NCBI GenBank assembly: GCA_965365655.1
Contig: CBDUCN010000019.1
Span: forward strand, 1 to 29,667
DNA length: 29,667 nt
Direction: 5' to 3'
Source: JBFHNV01 sp965365655
GTDB taxonomy: Bacteria; Pseudomonadota; Gammaproteobacteria; HK1
Below the pieces are notes generated by a model that made no database searches, had not been told where the DNA came from, and saw only the letters and a list, made by a program, of their open reading frames with translations. Positions 26,888-29,667 of the stretch are shown piece by piece. The position numbers were made by a program, and so were the translations under genes. Position 1 is the stretch's first letter; each line of letters opens with the position of its first letter.

Positions 26888-27951
26888 GCCCCGGCGCGCG
26901 CATGCAGGCGGCGGTGCTGCTGGGCCCCGAGCACATCGAGGTGCGCGACGTGGCCGTGCCGGAGCCGGGTCCCGGCGAGCTGCTGCTCGAGGTCGGGGCG
27001 GCAACCACCTGCGGCACCGACGTCAAGGTGTTCCGCCGCGGCGGGCATCCGCGGATGCTGACCGTGCCGGCGCTGTTCGGCCACGAGATGGCGGGCACGG
27101 TCGCGCGCTGCGGGCCGGGCGTCGAAGGGGTCGCGGCCGGCGACCGGGTGGTGGTCGCGAACTCCGCGTCCTGCGGCGAGTGCGCCCGCTGCCGCGCCGG
27201 GCGCGAGAACCTGTGCCCCGACCTCGTGTACCTGAACGGTGCGTTCGCCGAGTTCGTGCTGGTGCCGGCGCGCTTCGTGCGCCGGAGCCTGCACCCCCTG
27301 CCGGCCGGAATGCCGTTCGAGCGCGCGGCGCTCACGGAGCCGCTCGCGTGCGTGCTGCACGGCCTCGACGCCTGCGAGCTGCGCGCGGCGCCGGCCGGCA
27401 CGGACGCGGCGGAAGCGGTGGTGTTCGGCGCCGGCCCGATCGGGCTGCTGTTCGTGGCCGCGCTCGCGCGCAGCGGCCAGCGCGTGCTGCTGGCGGACCC
27501 GAACCCGTCACGCCTCGCGGTGGGCGAGCGCATGGGCGCCGCGCGGACGCTGCGCATCGAGCGCGGCGGCGGCCAGGCGCACGCGGTGCGCGCCGCGACT
27601 CGGGACGGCGAGGGCGCGGACGTCGCGGTGGACTGCACCGGTGTGCCGGAGGTGTGGTCCGACGCGCTGGACAGCGTGCGCGCCGGAGGGCTGGTGAACC
27701 TGTTCGGAGGCTGCGCCCCCGGCACCAGCATCGCGCTGGACACCCACCGCCTGCACTACAGCGAGATCACGGTGAAGGGCGTGTACCACCACCGTCCCGC
27801 GACCTTCGCCCGCGCCCTCGCGATGCTGGCCGAGCCGGAGTTCCCGGCGCACGAGCTGCTGAGCGGACGGCGCCCCGTCGCCGAGGTGGAGGCGGCGCTG
27901 CGCAGCATGATGCGCAAGGAGGCGCTGAAGGTCGTGATCGGCGGCGCGTGA
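26884..27951 (+). CDS. Zinc-dependent medium-chain alcohol dehydrogenase (second of pair)
   Basis: This 355-residue MDR-family protein is only distantly similar to its upstream neighbour, so the pair is not a recent duplication. Visible features are MQAAVLLGPEHIEVRDVAVP, catalytic zinc ligands Cys43 (TTCGTD), His67/Glu68 and Glu152 (TEP), structural Cys97, Cys100, Cys103 and Cys111, the motif GAGPIG (182-187) and Asp205 for NAD preference. The GGCAPGT and KGVYHHRP stretches resemble sorbitol or galactitol-phosphate dehydrogenases. The ATG at 26884 overlaps the previous stop by 4 nt; the internal ATG at 26902 is a plausible alternative because homologues usually start MQAAV. Two coupled but different dehydrogenases could catalyse an oxidation and a reduction that together epimerize or move a hydroxyl; this is inference. 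Confidence 0.9.
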   Translation: MSPGARMQAAVLLGPEHIEVRDVAVPEPGPGELLLEVGAATTCGTDVKVFRRGGHPRMLTVPALFGHEMAGTVARCGPGVEGVAAGDRVVVANSASCGECARCRAGRENLCPDLVYLNGAFAEFVLVPARFVRRSLHPLPAGMPFERAALTEPLACVLHGLDACELRAAPAGTDAAEAVVFGAGPIGLLFVAALARSGQRVLLADPNPSRLAVGERMGAARTLRIERGGGQAHAVRAATRDGEGADVAVDCTGVPEVWSDALDSVRAGGLVNLFGGCAPGTSIALDTHRLHYSEITVKGVYHHRPATFARALAMLAEPEFPAHELLSGRRPVAEVEAALRSMMRKEALKVVIGGA

Positions 27952-27957
27952 CACGGT

Positions 27958-27994
27958 CACGGCGCGGCCGGCGGGCCGGGCCGGCGCGTCCGTG
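27958..27994 (+). terminator. Large imperfect hairpin downstream of the dehydrogenase pair
   Basis: Seven bases after the stop, CACGG (27958-27962) pairs with CCGTG (27990-27994), continues with three pairs including one G-U (27964-27966 with 27987-27989), and ends in a perfect 6-bp stem GCCGGC/GCCGGC (27967-27972 with 27980-27985) around a 7-nt loop. Two single-base bulges interrupt it. No clear T-run follows (TCTGAAAC), so intrinsic termination is possible but not certain. Confidence 0.4.
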
Positions 27995-28070
27995 TCTGAA
28001 ACGGCTGTCGAAATTCGACCTCGTCTCGAGTTTCAACTCGCTTCGTGCAAGACGCGGTCTCCCGCTCGCT

Positions 28071-28152
28071 GCATGAATCGATCATTTGCGTGAGCGATTC
28101 ATGCCGGCACATCCCTGTGCCGGGCGCAGGCTGTCGCAAATCAACAGCCTGC
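28071..28152. other. Three consecutive perfect inverted repeats in the convergent gap before gpsA
   Basis: Three stems stand back to back: GCATGAATCG/CGATTCATGC (10 bp, 14-nt loop, 28071-28104), CCGGCACA/TGTGCCGG (8 bp, 4-nt loop, 28104-28123) and GCAGGCTGT/ACAGCCTGC (9 bp, 9-nt loop, 28126-28152). The first two share one base. The surrounding 160 bp (28001-28160) is about 59% G+C by hand count, lower than the genes on either side. No stem is followed by a T-run on either strand. The set could be bidirectional terminators between the convergent dehydrogenase and gpsA genes, a small structured RNA, or a remnant of a mobile repeat. Confidence 0.6.
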
Positions 28153-28172
28153 TGACGGCTGCGAACGGCGGT

Positions 28173-29180
28173 TCAGCCCGCCTCGCGCTTCAGGCTGCGC
28201 GACAGCAGCGCGCGCACCGCCTCCTCCGGGGGCAGGTCGTGGAACAGCACCTGCTCGACCTGCTCGGCGATGGGCATCTCCACGCCCGCGCGCCGCGCGA
28301 GGCGCACGGCCTCGCGCGTGTTGCGCACGCCTTCCACGACCTGGCCGAGCGCCGCCTGCGCCTGCTCGACGCCGTGCCCCGCGGCCAGCGCGAGGCCGAA
28401 GCGGCGGTTGCGGGACTGGTCGTCGGTGCAGGTGAGCAGCAGGTCGCCGAGGCCTGCGAGGCCGGTGAAGGTCTCCGGCTCACCGCCCAGTGCAACGCCC
28501 AGCCGCGTGATCTCGGCAAGGCCGCGGGTCACGAGCGCGGCGCGGGCATTGGCGCCGAAGTCGAGCCCGTCGGTGATCCCGGCGGCGATGGCGAGCACGT
28601 TCTTCACCGCCCCGCCCACCTGCACACCCACCAGGTCGGTGCTGATGTAGACGCGGAAGTCCGGGCCGTGAAAGCGCTCCGCGAGGCGCCGCGCCTGCGC
28701 CTCGTGGCTGACCGCCAGCGTGACCGCGGTGGGCAGGCCGCGCGCGACCTCGCCGGCGAAGGTCGGGCCGGAGAGCAGCGCCCGCGGCACCGAGGGACCG
28801 AAGCGCTCGATCACGACCTGCTCCAGGAAACGTCCGCTGCCGGGCTCGAAGCCCTTGGTCGCCCACGCGAGCGCCGCCGGGGCGGGCAGCGCCTGCGCGA
28901 CCCGTTCGAGCACCTCCGCGAACGCGTGGCTGGGCACCACCATGAGCACGTCGCACGCGCCCGCGAGCGCCTGCTCGAGGTCCGCGACCGCACGCAGGCG
29001 CTCGGGAAACCCGGCTCCCGGCAGGTAGCGGGTGTTGCAGCGCTCGCGCTGCATCCGCTCGACCGCGTCGGCGTCGCGCCCCCACAGCGTCACGTCGTGG
29101 CCGTGGCGCGCGAGCAGCACCGCGAGCGCCGTGCCCCAGGAGCCGGCGCCGACCACGGCGATGCCACCCCGCTCGGCCAC
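28173..29180 (-). CDS. gpsA: Glycerol-3-phosphate dehydrogenase [NAD(P)+]
   Basis: GpsA reduces dihydroxyacetone phosphate to sn-glycerol 3-phosphate, the backbone of phospholipids. The 335-residue product shows the nucleotide-binding GAGSWG (11-16), ATKGFE (107-112), SGPTFAGEVARG (137-148), catalytic Lys193 in GGAVKNVLAIAAG and a C-terminal helical domain with FTGLAGLGDLLLTC. GTG at 29180 is the start that fits the family length; it lies 9 nt after the secB stop, so the two genes are likely cotranscribed, as in many proteobacteria. Its product feeds glycerolipid synthesis, which could also serve the nearby PlsC-containing fusion, though the secB-gpsA link is old and general. Confidence 0.97.
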   Translation of the reverse strand: MAERGGIAVVGAGSWGTALAVLLARHGHDVTLWGRDADAVERMQRERCNTRYLPGAGFPERLRAVADLEQALAGACDVLMVVPSHAFAEVLERVAQALPAPAALAWATKGFEPGSGRFLEQVVIERFGPSVPRALLSGPTFAGEVARGLPTAVTLAVSHEAQARRLAERFHGPDFRVYISTDLVGVQVGGAVKNVLAIAAGITDGLDFGANARAALVTRGLAEITRLGVALGGEPETFTGLAGLGDLLLTCTDDQSRNRRFGLALAAGHGVEQAQAALGQVVEGVRNTREAVRLARRAGVEMPIAEQVEQVLFHDLPPEEAVRALLSRSLKREAG

Positions 29181-29189
29181 GGCCCGCGA

Positions 29190-29667
29190 TCAGTCGGCGT
29201 CGAGCCCGGCCGCGGCCTCCTGTCCGGAACCGCCGCGCTGGTGCGCGTAGAGCGCGTCGAAGTTCACCGGTGACAGCACGAACGGCGGAAAGCCGCCGCG
29301 CATCACCAGGTCCGACACGACCTCGCGGGCATACGGAAACAGGATTGCGGGGCAGTACGCGCCCACCACCGGCTCCAGCTCCGCCTGGGTCAGCCCCACG
29401 ATGCGGAAGATGCCGGACTGCTGCACCTCGCACAGGAAGGCGGTCTGCTCCCCGACCTTCACCGTCGCGGTGATGCTCAGCGTGACCTCGTAGTCGCCGG
29501 GGTCCAGCGGCACCACCGACGTGCGCAGGTTGACGTCCGCGTCCGGCTGCCACTGGACCGTGAAGATCTTCGGCGAGTGCGGCGTCTCGAAGGACAGGTC
29601 CTTGACGTAGAGCTTGCGGATGCTGAAGTCGCCGCTGGGCGGCTTCGGCGCGAAGTCCACCCCTTCG
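29190..29667 (-). CDS. secB: Protein-export chaperone SecB (runs to window edge)
   Basis: SecB is a tetrameric cytosolic chaperone that keeps preproteins unfolded and delivers them to SecA. The visible product contains IRKLYVKDLSFETPHSPKIF, the family-specific ILFPYAREVVSDLVMRGGFP and LSPVNFDALYAHQ, and an Ala/Gly-rich acidic tail. A GTG at 29660 would give 156 residues and could be the true start, but the frame is open to the edge and the usual short acidic N-terminus may continue outside, so I treat the 5' end as open. The stop lies 9 nt before gpsA. Confidence 0.95.
   Translation of the reverse strand, partial: EGVDFAPKPPSGDFSIRKLYVKDLSFETPHSPKIFTVQWQPDADVNLRTSVVPLDPGDYEVTLSITATVKVGEQTAFLCEVQQSGIFRIVGLTQAELEPVVGAYCPAILFPYAREVVSDLVMRGGFPPFVLSPVNFDALYAHQRGGSGQEAAAGLDAD

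Noticed and set aside
25592..27004. Minus-strand open frame upstream of the ACP domain that would extend the fusion protein by several hundred residues
   Set aside because: It is antisense to the dehydrogenase genes and passes through the tandem dyad array; no conserved sequence precedes the ACP domain, and the ATG at 25591 fits the domain start.

Overview
The window is a GC-rich (visibly around 70% G+C) bacterial chromosome segment that is almost entirely coding. Gene families and gene order point to a non-enteric gammaproteobacterium, perhaps of the Ectothiorhodospiraceae/Chromatiales type; the order-level guess is tentative. The markers are tRNA-Tyr/Gly/Thr followed by tuf, dprA-smg-topA-tsaC-hemF, def-fmt-rsmB followed by ntrYX and trkAH, and secB-gpsA. 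GTG start codons are common. No transposase, CRISPR array, rRNA or prophage gene was seen.

Layout. (1) 1-954, minus strand: a tRNA-Tyr-Gly-Thr-tuf operon, with tuf cut by the left edge. (2) 954-7868, minus strand: lysM, dprA, smg, topA, tsaC and hemF, covering DNA topology and uptake, t6A tRNA modification and haem synthesis. (3) 8049-18453, plus strand: def, fmt, rsmB, a DUF4390 gene, ntrY, ntrX, trkA, trkH and a small TPR gene. Most junctions overlap by 4 to 23 nt, which suggests translational coupling. This block joins N-terminal formyl-Met handling, 16S rRNA methylation, a two-component system and potassium uptake. (4) 18419-22597: a class 1B-like dihydroorotate dehydrogenase (minus) whose start overlaps that of trmL (plus), a small Xre-type regulator, and the bifunctional 23S rRNA methyltransferase gene rlmKL. 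(5) 22682-27951: the accessory-looking part, with a 969-residue ACP-acyl-AMP ligase-PlsC fusion (minus) divergent from two coupled zinc alcohol dehydrogenase genes (plus). The shared 228-bp intergenic region holds a tandem array of dyads and a good promoter candidate. (6) 28173-29667, minus strand: secB-gpsA, with secB reaching the right edge.

The most interesting unit is region 5. One polypeptide appears able to activate a free fatty acid, carry it on its own ACP domain and pass it to a lipid acceptor. It is paired with two polyol-dehydrogenase-like enzymes and an unusual repeat-based control region. Other points of interest are an NtrX lacking the sigma-54 contact loop, a cluster of perfect hairpins without U-tracts downstream of the dehydrogenases, and the overlapping GTG starts of pyrD and trmL. 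No gene-free stretch exceeds 300 bp; the longest are about 180-230 bp (7869-8048, 16456-16675, 25592-25819, 27952-28172).
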